Origin: an uncultured Sphingomonadaceae bacterium
GTDB lineage: Bacteria > Pseudomonadota > Alphaproteobacteria > Sphingomonadales > Sphingomonadaceae
Reading direction: 5' to 3'
DNA length: 64,000 nucleotides
Assembly: GCA_947503245.1 (NCBI GenBank)
Contig: CANNCV010000001.1
Location: 247,501-311,500, forward strand
Below are positions 57,029 to 64,000 of the stretch, in pieces (within the stretch, counting starts at the first letter, position 1; every line of letters starts with the position of its first letter). Below the pieces are notes generated by a model, which did not search any database, was not told where the DNA came from, and saw nothing but the letters and a program-made list of their open reading frames with translations. Position numbers and translations under genes: made by a program.

Positions 57029-57044
57029 TGTGATAATATTCACA
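57029..57044. promoter_or_regulatory. Perfect CRP/FNR-like operator TGTGATAATATTCACA
   Basis: TGTGA and TCACA are exact inverted halves with a 6-base spacer, matching the CRP consensus. Flanking C/G (57028, 57045) extend the symmetry. It lies about 185 bases upstream of a 59-residue membrane-protein gene and 70 bases past the pabBC stop. Which CRP-FNR member binds it is not known. Confidence 0.6.
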
Positions 57045-57229
57045 GAAATGGAACCTTATCAGGACTAAACAGTTTGTCTGGTAGCCCTGATACACTCAGC
57101 ATGTTCCTTTACTCCCCTTGGGATCTGCGTTTTGCACTGTGATTCAACAGCTGTGTAACCATCATGGGTTTAACCACGAATAGGATGATGAGTGTTGCGG
57201 CATCCCCAACCGCGATCAGAGGAAAGACA

Positions 57230-57409
57230 ATGTTCGGTATTTTGAAAAACGAAGTAGTGCAGTATTTTGGTATCGGTTTCGCTCTCGGTGCGGCGGCATT
57301 ATTTGTCGCGCAACCACAAGATGCGCGCGCCGAAATATTGGAAGACCTCTCTTTAGGCAGTGCCGTTGAACGTCTTGCATCCGTAACGACGCTTGCGAGC
57401 AAGAGCTGA
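57230..57409 (+). CDS. 59-residue single-pass membrane protein
   Basis: The ATG at 57230 has AGAGGAAAG six bases upstream. The protein has one hydrophobic stretch (YFGIGFALGAAALFVAQ) and a short polar end (EILEDLSLGSAVERLASVTTLASKS). No family is recognised. In-frame codons upstream (ATG 57164) are less likely. It is 51 bases before msrA and may be cotranscribed with it. Confidence 0.7.
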   Translation: MFGILKNEVVQYFGIGFALGAAALFVAQPQDARAEILEDLSLGSAVERLASVTTLASKS

Positions 57410-57460
57410 TTAGCGGTATCTGTTGTCAGATGAGAAATACCTCAAGGCACAGGATAAGTA

Positions 57461-58195
57461 ATGGCTGACCAAAGCAGATTTTCCCTCAAAAACATGTCAC
57501 GCCATGTTGCACCCATGCTGTTAGCCAGCGGTGCGGTTTTTGGTGTTATGGCGATAGGCCCGCAAGTCATGGGCGTACCCGCAATGGCAGCAGAAAAAGC
57601 CTATAAACTGCCCCCTGCAAAAGTATTGGCCAAAGAACCGCAAAAACTGCGCGTTGCTATCTTTGCCGGTGGCTGTTTCTGGGGGGTTGAAGGTGTATTC
57701 AGCCACGTCAAAGGCGTGCGCTCTGTGCAGTCCGGCTATCATGGTGGCAACAAAGACAATGCGACATATTACAAAGTCGCTTATGGCGTCACCAAACATG
57801 CAGAAGCTGTTCGTGTGGTCTATGACCCCAAGCAAGTGCGCTATACAGATTTGTTGCAGATCTTTTTCTCCGTGACGACAGACCCCACCCAGCTCAACCG
57901 CCAAGGACCAGATACTGGCCCGCAATATCGCAATGCGATTGTGCCGCTAAATACGGAACAAGCCAAAGCAGCGCGCGCCTATATTGCCCAATTGAAAAAG
58001 GCGAAGATTTTTGCTCGTCCGATCGTCACCAAGATCGAGGCGTATAAGAGCTTCCACCTTGCAGAGGGTTATCATCAGGACTTTATGTTCAAAAACCCTG
58101 TTCACCCTTATATTGTCCGCTGGGACAGAGTGAAAGTTGCCAATTTAAAGGCCATGTTCCCGCAATTTTATCGTAGGCAGCCGGTACGCAACTGA
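57461..58195 (+). CDS. msrA: Exported peptide-methionine (S)-S-oxide reductase
   Basis: A 244-residue MsrA. The catalytic cysteine is Cys72 in FAGGCFWGVEGVF, followed by GYHGGNKDNATYYKV and GPDTGPQYRNAI. Residues 1-45 are a signal peptide or anchor (HVAPMLLASGAVFGVMAIG...AMAA). Cys72 is the only cysteine, so there is no resolving Cys; recycling would need a thiol or an external reductase. It repairs oxidised methionine in envelope proteins. Confidence 0.93.
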   Translation: MADQSRFSLKNMSRHVAPMLLASGAVFGVMAIGPQVMGVPAMAAEKAYKLPPAKVLAKEPQKLRVAIFAGGCFWGVEGVFSHVKGVRSVQSGYHGGNKDNATYYKVAYGVTKHAEAVRVVYDPKQVRYTDLLQIFFSVTTDPTQLNRQGPDTGPQYRNAIVPLNTEQAKAARAYIAQLKKAKIFARPIVTKIEAYKSFHLAEGYHQDFMFKNPVHPYIVRWDRVKVANLKAMFPQFYRRQPVRN

Positions 58196-58279
58196 TCGTG
58201 CCGCTACGGCGCCTTTCTATATTGCGCAATCTGATGGCTTATCATTGCCCACGCGCAGGTTCCTGACTATATAATGGTC

Positions 58280-58747
58280 ATGAGCAATCATAATCACCAT
58301 AACCACCGTGAGCATGCTGGCGAAAATCTCGCTCTAGCGGCACAACAGGCGTTGGAGGCTAGCGGCGAGCGCTGGACCGATATGCGCGCCACTGTCTTTT
58401 CCATTCTGGCATCCATGACCAAGCCTGCATCAGCCTATGATGTGGCTGATTTGGTTAGCCAAAAGCGCGGAAAAAGAGCCGCACCGAACAGCGTTTATCG
58501 CATATTGGATCTGTTCGTAGAGAATAATCTTGCGAGTCGTGTAGAATGCGCAAATGCCTATATCGCGAACCCGCATCCTGATTGTCAGCATGATTGTATT
58601 TTTATGATCTGCGATGGATGTGGCGGCGTCACGCATATTGATGATGATAGCCTTTCCGGCGGATTACGCGACGTTGCCAGCAAAGCGGGATTTGCAAATA
58701 TCCGCCCGGTTATCGAAGTGCGCGGACATTGCGGCAATTGTCATTAA
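58280..58747 (+). CDS. Fur-family transcriptional regulator (Zur-like)
   Basis: About 155 residues. The N-terminus is His-rich (SNHNHHNHREHAGEN). The winged-helix domain has ASAYDVADLVSQKRGKRAAPNSVYRILD, and the metal domain has CQHDCIFMICDGCGGVTHID and CGNCH at the end, with CXXC pairs for structural zinc. The His-rich start and the Cys pairs favour zinc (Zur) over iron sensing. ATG 58274 two codons earlier is possible. A perfect palindrome follows its stop. Confidence 0.88.
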   Translation: MSNHNHHNHREHAGENLALAAQQALEASGERWTDMRATVFSILASMTKPASAYDVADLVSQKRGKRAAPNSVYRILDLFVENNLASRVECANAYIANPHPDCQHDCIFMICDGCGGVTHIDDDSLSGGLRDVASKAGFANIRPVIEVRGHCGNCH

Positions 58748-58768
58748 CACCAGATTTGACCAATTTAT

Positions 58769-58787
58769 TTGACACTACTAGTGTCAA
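58769..58787. promoter_or_regulatory. 19-base perfect palindrome upstream of dxs
   Basis: TTGACACTACTAGTGTCAA is a perfect palindrome around one central base. It begins with a consensus -35 hexamer TTGACA, so a bound regulator could block RNA polymerase. It lies 22 bases after the Fur-family stop and about 80 bases before dxs. No -10 element of equal quality was found at 16-18 bases. Confidence 0.55.
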
Positions 58788-58865
58788 CTTAACTTGATTC
58801 TGCATTCGTTAAGGTTCGACAATCTCTAACGCATGCATTACATTTATAGAAACAAGGGGGATTCG

Positions 58866-60833
58866 ATGCCAAAATCAGAACAGCAACCGGCCGCAGCACC
58901 GGAAACACCGTTGCTGGACACCGTGCAATACCCCTCTGACCTGCGCAAATTAAAGCCAGAGCAAATGCGCCAGCTATGCGATGAGCTGCGTCAGGAAATG
59001 ATCTCTGCGGTTTCCGTTACGGGCGGGCATTTGGGCGCTGGCCTTGGCGTGGTCGAGCTGACAGCGGCAATCCATTATGTTTTCAATACGCCGGATGACC
59101 GGCTGATCTTTGACGTCGGCCACCAATGCTATCCGCACAAAATCCTGACCGGGCGGCGCGACCGCATCCGCACGCTGCGCAAGGGCGGCGGCTTGTCCGG
59201 ATTTACCAAGCGCGCGGAAAGCGAATATGATCCATTTGGCGCCGCGCATAGTTCTACATCAATCAGTGCAGCACTGGGCTTTGCCATTGCCAACAAACTA
59301 AACGATGCGCCCGGCAAGGGTATTGCGGTGATTGGTGACGGCGCGATGAGCGCTGGCATGGCCTATGAGGCGATGAACAATGCTGAAGCGGCGGGCAACC
59401 GTCTGGTCGTTATATTGAACGATAATGATATGTCGATCGCGCCGCCCGTTGGCGGGCTGTCCGGCTATCTGGCGCGGCTTATTTCATCTTCGGAATATAT
59501 GGGGCTGCGTTCACTCGCCAGCAAAATGACCTCCAAAATCTCCCGCCGTGTGCATAAGGGCCTTTCCAAAGCCGAAAGCCATACCCGCGGCATGGTCACT
59601 GGCGGCACCTTGTTTGAAGAGCTTGGCTTCTATTATGTCGGCCCGATTGATGGCCATAATCTTGATCATCTTTTGCCGGTGCTGGAAAATGTGCGCGATG
59701 CAGAAGAAGGGCCGATATTGGTCCATGTCGTCACGCAAAAGGGCAAGGGCTATGCCCCTGCTGAGCAATCGGCGGACAAATATCACGGCGTTGCCAAATT
59801 TGATGTGGTCACCGGCAAGCAGGATAAAGGCGCTGGTGGCGGGCCACCTGCCTATCAAAATGTTTTTGGCGAAACACTGGCCAAACTGGCCGAGACTGAC
59901 AAACGCATCTGCGCCATTACCGCTGCTATGCCATCAGGCACAGGCGTTGACAAATTTGCCACGGCACACCCTGATCGCAGTTTCGATGTTGGCATTGCTG
60001 AACAGCATGGCGTCACCTTTGCTGCTGGCTTGGCTGCTCAAGGTATGCGTCCCTTCGCCGCTATTTATTCAACCTTCCTACAGCGTGCTTATGACCAGGT
60101 TGTGCATGATGTTGCCATTCAAAACCTGCCTGTCCGCTTTGCGATTGACCGTGCAGGTCTGGTCGGTGCCGATGGCTGCACCCATGCAGGCTCGTTCGAT
60201 ATTGCCTATCTGGCTACCCTGCCCAATATGGTGGTTATGGCTGCTGCTGATGAAGCAGAATTGGCGCACATGACATATACTTCCGCCGAATATGATGATG
60301 GGCCCATTGCCTTTCGTTATCCGCGCGGCGCGGGTACGGGCGTCACCATTCCTGAAACGCTTGAAAAGCTGGAAATCGGCAAAGGGCGCATTGTCCGTGA
60401 AGGCAAGAAGGTCGCCATTTTGTCGCTCGGCACCCGTTTGGGCGAAGCACAAAAGGCCGCCGATGCGCTGGATGCCAAAGGCCTGTCCACCACGGTTGCC
60501 GATCTGCGCTTCGCCAAACCGCTCGATGAAAAACTGATCGCCAAATTGCTCTCTACCCATGATGTCTGCATCACGGTGGAAGAGGCTGCAGTCGGCGGTT
60601 TTGGCGCACATGTGCTGACCATGGCATCAGACCTTGGCTTGACCGATGCCGGCCTGAAGCTGCGCACCATGCGCCTGCCTGATAGCTTCCAAGATCAAGA
60701 TGCACCAGACAAGCAATATGCCGAGGCCGGATTGGACGCAGATGCTATGGTAGATACGGTGCTAAAAGCATTGCGTCATAACAGCACTGGTGTTGAAGGC
60801 GCAGACATCGAAGAAGCTGGAGCGCGAGCTTAG
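58866..60833 (+). CDS. dxs: 1-deoxy-D-xylulose-5-phosphate synthase
   Basis: About 655 residues. The TPP-binding region is [17 protein letters not shown] (about residue 150) with [15 protein letters not shown]; the middle has [17 protein letters not shown] and the end [13 protein letters not shown]. It makes DXP, the first step of the MEP isoprenoid pathway that feeds carotenoids and quinones. The start at 58866 has a GGGGG ribosome site; an earlier ATG at 58833 lacks one. The palindrome 58769-58787 may control it. Confidence 0.96.
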   Translation: MPKSEQQPAAAPETPLLDTVQYPSDLRKLKPEQMRQLCDELRQEMISAVSVTGGHLGAGLGVVELTAAIHYVFNTPDDRLIFDVGHQCYPHKILTGRRDRIRTLRKGGGLSGFTKRAESEYDPFGAAHSSTSISAALGFAIANKLNDAPGKGIAVIGDGAMSAGMAYEAMNNAEAAGNRLVVILNDNDMSIAPPVGGLSGYLARLISSSEYMGLRSLASKMTSKISRRVHKGLSKAESHTRGMVTGGTLFEELGFYYVGPIDGHNLDHLLPVLENVRDAEEGPILVHVVTQKGKGYAPAEQSADKYHGVAKFDVVTGKQDKGAGGGPPAYQNVFGETLAKLAETDKRICAITAAMPSGTGVDKFATAHPDRSFDVGIAEQHGVTFAAGLAAQGMRPFAAIYSTFLQRAYDQVVHDVAIQNLPVRFAIDRAGLVGADGCTHAGSFDIAYLATLPNMVVMAAADEAELAHMTYTSAEYDDGPIAFRYPRGAGTGVTIPETLEKLEIGKGRIVREGKKVAILSLGTRLGEAQKAADALDAKGLSTTVADLRFAKPLDEKLIAKLLSTHDVCITVEEAAVGGFGAHVLTMASDLGLTDAGLKLRTMRLPDSFQDQDAPDKQYAEAGLDADAMVDTVLKALRHNSTGVEGADIEEAGARA

Positions 60834-60853
60834 TCCAAAAGGACGCGATGCCC

Positions 60854-61051
60854 TTAGCGAGCTGTTGGAATAATAGTCCCTTGTGCCGTGGCGACATGTA
60901 CAGCTTCCATATTGTCACTTTCGGCCCAGACATCAGCGCGGGTTATCACTTGAAGTTTGCCTGACTTGATAACCATACCCCTCGCGCGCAAAGAGTGAAC
61001 CAAGCGCCGCAATAGCCCACTTGATCTTATGGCAGGCTTAGCGCAGATTGT
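60854..61051 (-). pseudogene. Remnant of a PaaI-type hotdog thioesterase (C-terminal part only)
   Basis: On the minus strand a frame of about 65 codons after a stop reads RLVHSLRARGMVIKSGKL, then QVITRADVWAES, HVATAQGTIIP and ends TAR. This matches the end of PaaI-family acyl-CoA thioesterases (the ADVW and HVATA-GT strand region). The N-terminal half with the catalytic residues is missing: immediately upstream is the next gene and a stop codon. It has no good start codon. I treat it as a decayed fragment left by a deletion. Confidence 0.5.
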
Positions 61052-61069
61052 TCATGAGGGAGATTGGCG

Positions 61070-62002
61070 ATGGAACCATGGGCCATTACTACAATCACAG
61101 TCATGATATTGGCGATTTTTGCTGCAACCGCCATAGCAACCTTACTGGATGTGTTTGGCATTAGGCGTCTGCCGGAAGAGTATCGCAAACCCTTATTTGG
61201 CGCACTTATATTAGAGGTTGTGGGCATAGTGTTATGGCAGGTGGATTTTCGGCCTGATGATAGCTCCGGCAATAGCGATGATGAAACAGTTGTTACCACA
61301 AGTTCCAGCACTGGCGGCGCGACTACGCCAAATGGTCTAACAGGCGAAATTTCAAACGGGTCTGAACAACCCGAAAATACAAATCCCAGTGATACCATCG
61401 ACGATGGCAACGCTCCAGCCGGCGACAACAATGATGAGAGCAATGATCAGAATACCGGCATCAATGATGGTGAAAATAGTGGAAATATAGATAGCGGAAG
61501 CGGAAACGCAGGCGCTGCCGCCGACACTGGCATTGATGGGCAAACGGGCACCACAGTCGCAAGCGACGATGCGGTACAGCTTTGGGCGCATGGTGCAGAC
61601 CAAAAATCAGGTGCCTTGGGGCAAAAACCACCTGGTGCAGCGGCTTTAAGCGCCGATTATCCGGGTTGTGTGAAAAGTGTTTTAGACCGCGATACGCCCT
61701 TCCCGCCTTATACCACAAGCAAAGCCTATGATTGTGCCAAAAATGTCGAGCAGTTTCGCACGCTTTATATTTCGCCCTATTATGAGCGCAAAAAGCTATA
61801 TGATGAAAAGCTGGTCAAATGGGACAAGCAGTTGGTCGACGCGCTGGATGATGTCTCCATCGAACGGCGACGCTATATTAAACGCGAAAAAGATCGGCTG
61901 AATGACAGTGCTTCAGGCGAATTATCAATAGTTGCAGAAATTGATAGGCGCAGCCTTAACGACAAGGACTATTGCGCCACCAACAATTGCCAAAAACCCT
62001 AA
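61070..62002 (+). CDS. Membrane-anchored protein with acidic linker, unknown function
   Basis: About 310 residues. ATG 61070 has AGGGAGA upstream. Two hydrophobic helices (ITTITVMILAIFAATAIA and LFGALILEVVGIVLW) are followed by a long Asp/Asn/Ser/Gly-rich acidic linker (about residues 65-165) and a C-terminal domain with Cys pairs (GCVKS, DCAKN, YCATNNC) and a helical KKLYDEKLVKWDKQ segment. No family is recognised. Confidence 0.7.
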   Translation: MEPWAITTITVMILAIFAATAIATLLDVFGIRRLPEEYRKPLFGALILEVVGIVLWQVDFRPDDSSGNSDDETVVTTSSSTGGATTPNGLTGEISNGSEQPENTNPSDTIDDGNAPAGDNNDESNDQNTGINDGENSGNIDSGSGNAGAAADTGIDGQTGTTVASDDAVQLWAHGADQKSGALGQKPPGAAALSADYPGCVKSVLDRDTPFPPYTTSKAYDCAKNVEQFRTLYISPYYERKKLYDEKLVKWDKQLVDALDDVSIERRRYIKREKDRLNDSASGELSIVAEIDRRSLNDKDYCATNNCQKP

Positions 62003-62025
62003 GCAACAGCCGGAATATGGGGTGA

Positions 62026-62436
62026 TTATTCCGGTGTCGCAGCCTGTGCTTCGCGACCATCACCCTCTGGTGCAGCGATCACGTCACGCACAACCTGGCC
62101 CTTATCAACCGTGTTGGTTTCTGCATCGCCCACAGTAGAACGAATCGCAGCGTCGGAATCGCCAGCACGCCGCAAAGCCTGCTGCTCAATCGCGCTGCGT
62201 GCAGCTGGTCCACCAAAAAGAGCTTCCAGCGCTTGCTCACTGGCCACACGTTGCTGTGAAGGGGCAACACCGGGACGCGGGGGCACAAGAGCGAAGTCGG
62301 GCGGAATCACCAATGGTGCCTGACGTGAAACGGCAAATTCATCAGGCCGTTCACGATCAAGAATTCCGCTTGTACCGCAACCGGCCAGCATTGTTGTCAG
62401 CACCAAGGCCGTACCCATTTTCTGCCAGTTTTTCAT
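62026..62436 (-). CDS. DUF3035 family lipoprotein
   Basis: About 136 residues. Start 62436 has GGAGGA six bases upstream. The lipobox TMLAGCG marks acylation. DRERPDEFAVSRQAPLVIPPDF is the DUF3035 signature, and a Pro-rich segment and helical end follow. The gene lies directly after lspA in many Alphaproteobacteria, as here; the function is unknown. Confidence 0.9.
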   Translation of the reverse strand: MKNWQKMGTALVLTTMLAGCGTSGILDRERPDEFAVSRQAPLVIPPDFALVPPRPGVAPSQQRVASEQALEALFGGPAARSAIEQQALRRAGDSDAAIRSTVGDAETNTVDKGQVVRDVIAAPEGDGREAQAATPE

Positions 62437-62469
62437 ATCGTCCTCCATATTCATACGGTCATAAGGCGC

Positions 62470-62994
62470 TTAGGCCTCTCCGGTCAATTCCTTGCGCTTG
62501 TCCTCGCCGATGAACAGCGCACGTGCAAGCAATATTAATACCCCAATGGTGATCATGGCATCTGCCAGGTTAAATATCAGAAAGGGCCGGAAATCACCAA
62601 AATGCAAATCGGCATAATCAATCACATAGCCGAGCCTGGCCCGATCAAGAATATTGCCCAAGGCCCCGCCCAATATCATGGCCAATGCCATGATGTCGCC
62701 GCGCAGCTTTTCGCGATAAATCCACACCAGAACAATGGCTGCAATCAAAGCCGTCAATGCGACCAATAGCCAACGTTGATGCTCATTCTGCGCAGTCAAC
62801 ATGCCCAGCGACACGCCATAATTCTCTGCCCATGTCAGATTAAAAAACGGCACCAGCTCTATCGATCGTCGTGATTCCAGTGATAGCGGCACAACGACCA
62901 TATATTTCACTGCCTGATCAACCGCGAAAATGACCAGCGCCAATATGATGCCCTGTATCCGATAGTTTTTCACTTGGGCTTGCGTAATCGCCAT
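62470..62994 (-). CDS. lspA: Lipoprotein signal peptidase II
   Basis: About 174 residues with four membrane helices. The catalytic Asp pair is in GGALGNILDRARLGYVIDY and FNLADAMITIG. It removes the signal peptide of lipoproteins such as the DUF3035 product downstream. I start at 62994, which has AAGG upstream; an ATG at 63006 would overlap the ileS stop. It is in an ileS-lspA-DUF3035 unit. Confidence 0.94.
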   Translation of the reverse strand: MAITQAQVKNYRIQGIILALVIFAVDQAVKYMVVVPLSLESRRSIELVPFFNLTWAENYGVSLGMLTAQNEHQRWLLVALTALIAAIVLVWIYREKLRGDIMALAMILGGALGNILDRARLGYVIDYADLHFGDFRPFLIFNLADAMITIGVLILLARALFIGEDKRKELTGEA

Positions 62995-62998
62995 AACC

Positions 62999-64000
62999 TT
63001 ATCCATTCAACACGCTGTCACAGCGGCTGCATAATGCGCCATCTTCTGGCACATCAGGGATTAACCGCCAGCAACGGCCACATTTATGATGCGTGGTTTT
63101 GGTGACGGCTATTTCTGTTCCGTCAGACACGCCTGCAATAATGCACAGTTCGGCAAATTCATCTGGCGTTACGGGCAAATCAGCAAGCGGATAAACAATG
63201 TCTGCCTCAAGGCTGGACCGTATTGTTTTTTCACGCCGCAGCGGCTCGATAGCTTCGTTGACAGTTTGGCGGACCGTGCTGAGCTTCTGCCATTTGTCAG
63301 CCAAATCTGCATTGTGCCAACCAGAATCAACGTCTGGCCATTCCTGCAAATGCACGCTTTCACCCTCTGGATAGCGCGTCATCCAGATTTCTTCCGCCGT
63401 GAACACCAAAACGGGCGCAATATAACGGGTTAGCGCTTCAAACAGAATGTTGACCACGGTACGGTAAGCACAGCGCGTGCGCGTGCCATGCGGCATATGT
63501 GGCCCGACATCGCAATAGAGGCAATCTTTGCGGATATCGAAGAAAAAGGCCGAAAGATCGTCATTCACAAAATCGCTAATCGCGCGGACATATTTGCCAA
63601 ATGCAAAGTCATTGACCGCTTGTTTAAGTCCGGCATCCAGTTCGGCCAGCCGGTGCAGAATATAGCGCTCCAGCTCTGGCAAATCGTCATAAGCGGTTGC
63701 TTCATTAGCCGCATCATAATCGGCCAGTGCGCCCAGCATATAGCGGAATGTATTGCGCAGCTTGCGATAGCTGTCTGACACGGTTTTTAGAATCTCATCG
63801 CCAATGCGGTGATCTTCGGTAAAGTCCACACTCGCCGCCCAAAGGCGCAATATATCGGCCCCTTGCGCGTTGATAACCTTTTTCGGGTCCAGCGTATTGC
63901 CCAGAGATTTGGACATTTTGCGGCCCGTTTTGTCGAGCGTCATGCCATGGGTCAGCACCGCCTTATAGGGCGCGCGGCCACGGGTGCCACAGCTTTCAAG
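62999..64000 (-). CDS. ileS: Isoleucyl-tRNA synthetase, C-terminal part (5' end outside window)
   Basis: The frame is open to the right edge, so the N-terminal two thirds lie outside. Visible are the class I motif KMSKSLGN (around 63915), the anticodon-binding helical domain (LADYDAANEATAYDDLPELERYILHRL region) and the C-terminal zinc site CGRCWR...CSRCDSVL. It charges tRNA-Ile. The stop is four bases before the lspA start. Confidence 0.95.
   Translation of the reverse strand, partial: LESCGTRGRAPYKAVLTHGMTLDKTGRKMSKSLGNTLDPKKVINAQGADILRLWAASVDFTEDHRIGDEILKTVSDSYRKLRNTFRYMLGALADYDAANEATAYDDLPELERYILHRLAELDAGLKQAVNDFAFGKYVRAISDFVNDDLSAFFFDIRKDCLYCDVGPHMPHGTRTRCAYRTVVNILFEALTRYIAPVLVFTAEEIWMTRYPEGESVHLQEWPDVDSGWHNADLADKWQKLSTVRQTVNEAIEPLRREKTIRSSLEADIVYPLADLPVTPDEFAELCIIAGVSDGTEIAVTKTTHHKCGRCWRLIPDVPEDGALCSRCDSVLNG

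Noticed and set aside
60745-60933. Minus-strand frame overlapping the end of dxs
   Set aside because: It overlaps dxs coding sequence, has no ribosome site and is in a different frame from the thioesterase remnant.

Overview
The window reads as chromosome of a sphingomonad-type alphaproteobacterium (Sphingomonadales, something like Sphingorhabdus, Parasphingorhabdus or Sphingopyxis). This is an inference from moderate G+C, spinster-type MFS, AGCS and CNT transporters, a PabB-PabC fusion, the lspA-DUF3035 pairing and a gene transfer agent cluster of alphaproteobacterial type. Genes are dense. No stretch longer than about 300 bases lacks a gene, and the largest spacers (49250-49506, 50573-50776, 56960-57229) hold at most regulatory palindromes. 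No CRISPR array, rRNA, insertion sequence, integrase or plasmid function was seen.

Layout. Positions 1-5806 are envelope and exopolysaccharide related: the end of a Wzx-like flippase, a low-molecular-weight tyrosine phosphatase, an MFS carrier, UDP-glucose dehydrogenase and an OmpA-family protein. Positions 5982-21914, all on the minus strand, form one compact 21-gene RcGTA-like gene transfer agent or domesticated phage cluster. It runs, in transcription order, TerS, TerL, portal, DUF6127, protease, capsid, a three-gene fibre module, gp6 adaptor, a small protein, tail terminator, tail tube, two tail chaperones, a very short tape measure, a TIM-barrel/distal-tail fusion, hub, NlpC/P60, gp15-like tip and DUF2793. 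There are no integrase, replication, repressor or lysis genes, which fits a GTA better than a prophage. The unusual parts are the fibre module behind the capsid gene, tandem hairpins in the capsid-fibre gap, and a glycosidase-like domain fused to the distal tail protein instead of gp15.

Positions 22077-46468 are mostly housekeeping: CNBD-patatin phospholipase, DUF2855, AGCS symporter, YqaA, VOC protein, lnt, metK, trmB, a hybrid histidine kinase, malic enzyme, mutS, nucleoside transporter, queuosine-precursor transporter, YggT, folD, MarC, a Lon-N-domain protein and a CnoX-like thioredoxin. A tRNA-Gly(GCC) at 46680 is followed by an A+T-rich ankyrin-repeat gene that looks acquired.

Positions 49510-64000 hold a His-motif lipoprotein, a 57-residue protein on the minus strand, phenylalanine hydroxylase coupled to an epoxide hydrolase, an S9 peptidase, PabBC, a 59-residue membrane protein behind a perfect CRP-like palindrome, an exported single-cysteine MsrA, a Fur/Zur-type regulator, dxs, a truncated PaaI thioesterase remnant, a membrane-anchored unknown, and the ileS-lspA-DUF3035 set running off the right edge.
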